Shown here: one piece after another, positions 39,645 through 40,338 of the stretch
Position numbering within the stretch: position 1 is the first letter of the stretch
Layout of the letters: each line of letters opens with the position of its first letter
Source of the DNA: an uncultured Oscillospiraceae bacterium
GTDB lineage: Bacteria > Bacillota > Clostridia > Oscillospirales > Ruminococcaceae
Assembly: GCA_910587465.1 (NCBI GenBank)
Contig: CAJUMS010000022.1
Location: 1 to 40,338 of the forward strand
DNA length: 40,338 nucleotides
Direction of reading: 5' to 3'
The notes under the pieces: generated by a model
Told to the model about the DNA's origin: nothing
The model's input: the letters and a program-made list of their open reading frames with translations, nothing else
Databases searched by the model: none
Program-made: the position numbers and the translations under genes

Positions 39645-39673
39645 TTGCAATATGCTTATTAAAGGTGTATAAT
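39645..39673 (+). promoter_or_regulatory. Promoter of surface-protein gene 2
   Basis: TTGCAA (39645-39650), a 17-base spacer and TATAAT (39668-39673), the same hexamers as in front of gene 1. The leader has a stronger hairpin, GTGCGG/CCGCAC (39690-39695 with 39701-39706), followed by the shared TGTTTGGAAA and TTGGAGG. Confidence 0.85.
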
Positions 39674-39745
39674 ATAAATTGAGCAAAAAGTGCGGGCTGT
39701 CCGCACGCACATTGTTTGGAAAAAATTTACTTGGAGGAATTTACA

Positions 39746-40338
39746 ATGAGCATTAAAAGAATTTTGGCTGCTGCGGCTGCTTCCGTAGTTACAGTAAGCG
39801 CTATGTCCGCAGTTGCTTTTGCGGGCATTACAAACGCTAGCGATGCAAATGGCAACTATATGGTTGACCTTATTGAGGAAGGCTATACTGTAACCGATGT
39901 TTATGGTTTAACAGTTACAATTTCCGGTGACTATGCTGATACCGGCGTTGGCGGCGGCATCGGCTTTAACAGTGCTTCCACAGGTTGGGCGCAGCACGAA
40001 TGGGGCAATGCAGATGCTGGCAAGGAGATCACTCTTACCGAAGATAATAAGGTAACTCTTTTGCTGGATGCTCCTGCTTTTGCTGATTCTGATGCTAACG
40101 ATCCTACCAATCCTTATGCACAGGTATGGATTGCTCAGTGGTGGGGCAATGATGCAACTGTTGAGAAGGTAGAGGTTCTTGGCGCTGGCGGTGTTGTTCT
40201 TACTGCAAACAACGCTGCTCCCGATGATACTACTCCTTCTGAGAGCACTCCCGATGATACCACTCCTTCCGAGAGCACTCCCGATGATACCACTCCTTCC
40301 GAGAGCACTCCCGATGAGAACAAGCCAGAGGACACCAA
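39746..40338 (+). CDS. Secreted surface protein, paralogue 2, partial
   Basis: Open to the end of the window, so the 3' end is missing. The first 10 residues (MSIKRILAAA) and the signal peptide match the preceding gene, ending near SAVAFA. The mature domain (LTVTISGDYADTGVGGGIGFN.., WAQHEWGNADAGKEITLTED.., QVWIAQWWGNDATVEKVEVL) is beta-rich with exposed Trp and Gly, reminiscent of carbohydrate-binding modules; that is inference only. It leads into a tandem linker of three PDDTTPSEST units (40220-40309) and ends ..PDENKPEDT at the edge. An anchor like that of paralogue 1 is expected beyond the window. ATG 39746 has TTGGAGG nine bases upstream. Confidence 0.85.
   Translation, partial: MSIKRILAAAAASVVTVSAMSAVAFAGITNASDANGNYMVDLIEEGYTVTDVYGLTVTISGDYADTGVGGGIGFNSASTGWAQHEWGNADAGKEITLTEDNKVTLLLDAPAFADSDANDPTNPYAQVWIAQWWGNDATVEKVEVLGAGGVVLTANNAAPDDTTPSESTPDDTTPSESTPDDTTPSESTPDENKPEDT
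40220..40309 (+). repeat. Three 30-bp tandem repeats coding a PDDTTPSEST linker
   Basis: Units at 40220-40249, 40250-40279 and 40280-40309. The second and third are identical; the first differs at two silent positions. The same 10-residue unit occurs once in the upstream paralogue. Recent expansion is likely, and copy number probably varies between strains. Confidence 0.9.

Noticed and set aside
40220..40309. CRISPR-like array from the regularly spaced repeats
   Set aside because: The units are contiguous 30-base coding repeats without spacers, in frame with a surface-protein linker.

Overview
The window looks like the chromosome of a Clostridia-class Firmicute, most likely Oscillospirales/Ruminococcaceae-like. 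I infer this from the Gram-positive layout of the division and cell-wall (dcw) cluster, the strong purine-rich ribosome binding sites, TTGACA/TATAAT-type promoters with 17-base spacers, many U-tract terminators, and several small families typical of gut Clostridia (DUF3343, DUF3795, DUF4375, a DUF6809-like protein). No rRNA, tRNA, CRISPR array, transposase or phage gene was seen. MurE carries the Asp-Ser-Pro-Arg variant of the meso-DAP motif, so a DAP-type peptidoglycan is likely.

Layout. (1) 1-5.8 kb: an unrecognised gene on +, then a minus-strand block: a class V aminotransferase/cysteine desulfurase with an overlapping DUF3343 Se/S-carrier-like protein, the tRNA CCA-adding enzyme, and an FAD-dependent dehydrogenase. 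(2) 5.8-6.65 kb: a small multi-pass membrane protein with its own terminator. (3) 6.7-18.9 kb: one long plus-strand operon behind a TTGCTA-17-TATAAT promoter and ending at a strong terminator at 18.9 kb. It holds an almost complete polyamine set: speD, an arginine/lysine/ornithine-type decarboxylase, speE, carboxy(nor)spermidine dehydrogenase and nspC. Interleaved are a cupin, a DUF4375 protein, a DUF3795 protein, an esterase, two SUKH-like paralogues, and four small genes that are each broken by exactly one in-frame stop codon. (4) 18.9-20.1 kb: a ribbon-helix-helix-type protein, a possible antisense small RNA, a DUF6809-like gene, and a 0.5-kb region with terminator, palindrome, promoter and probable MraZ operator. 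(5) 20.1-35.1 kb: the dcw cluster mraZ-rsmH-ftsL-ftsI(PBP)-murE-murF-mraY-ftsW-murG-murA-ftsQ-ftsZ, without murD, murC, murB or ftsA. It is broken into transcription units by a terminator after ftsL, a structured element before murG, hairpins around murA, and a terminator plus fresh promoter before ftsZ. (6) 35.2-38.8 kb: a membrane protein and a large zinc-ribbon protein with a disordered tail. (7) 38.8 kb to the end: two paralogous secreted, probably wall-anchored proteins with near-identical promoters and leaders; the second runs off the window.

The most notable points are the cluster of four single in-frame stops inside the polyamine operon; the co-existence of the aminopropyl-transfer and the carboxyspermidine routes in the same operon; a branched structured element of about 100 bases between ftsW and murG; a convergent minus-strand small transcript opposite the ribbon-helix-helix gene; and the duplicated promoter/leader/surface-protein pair. 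I cannot see a clearly new enzyme system; the strongest novelty candidates are RNA elements and the stop-codon pattern.
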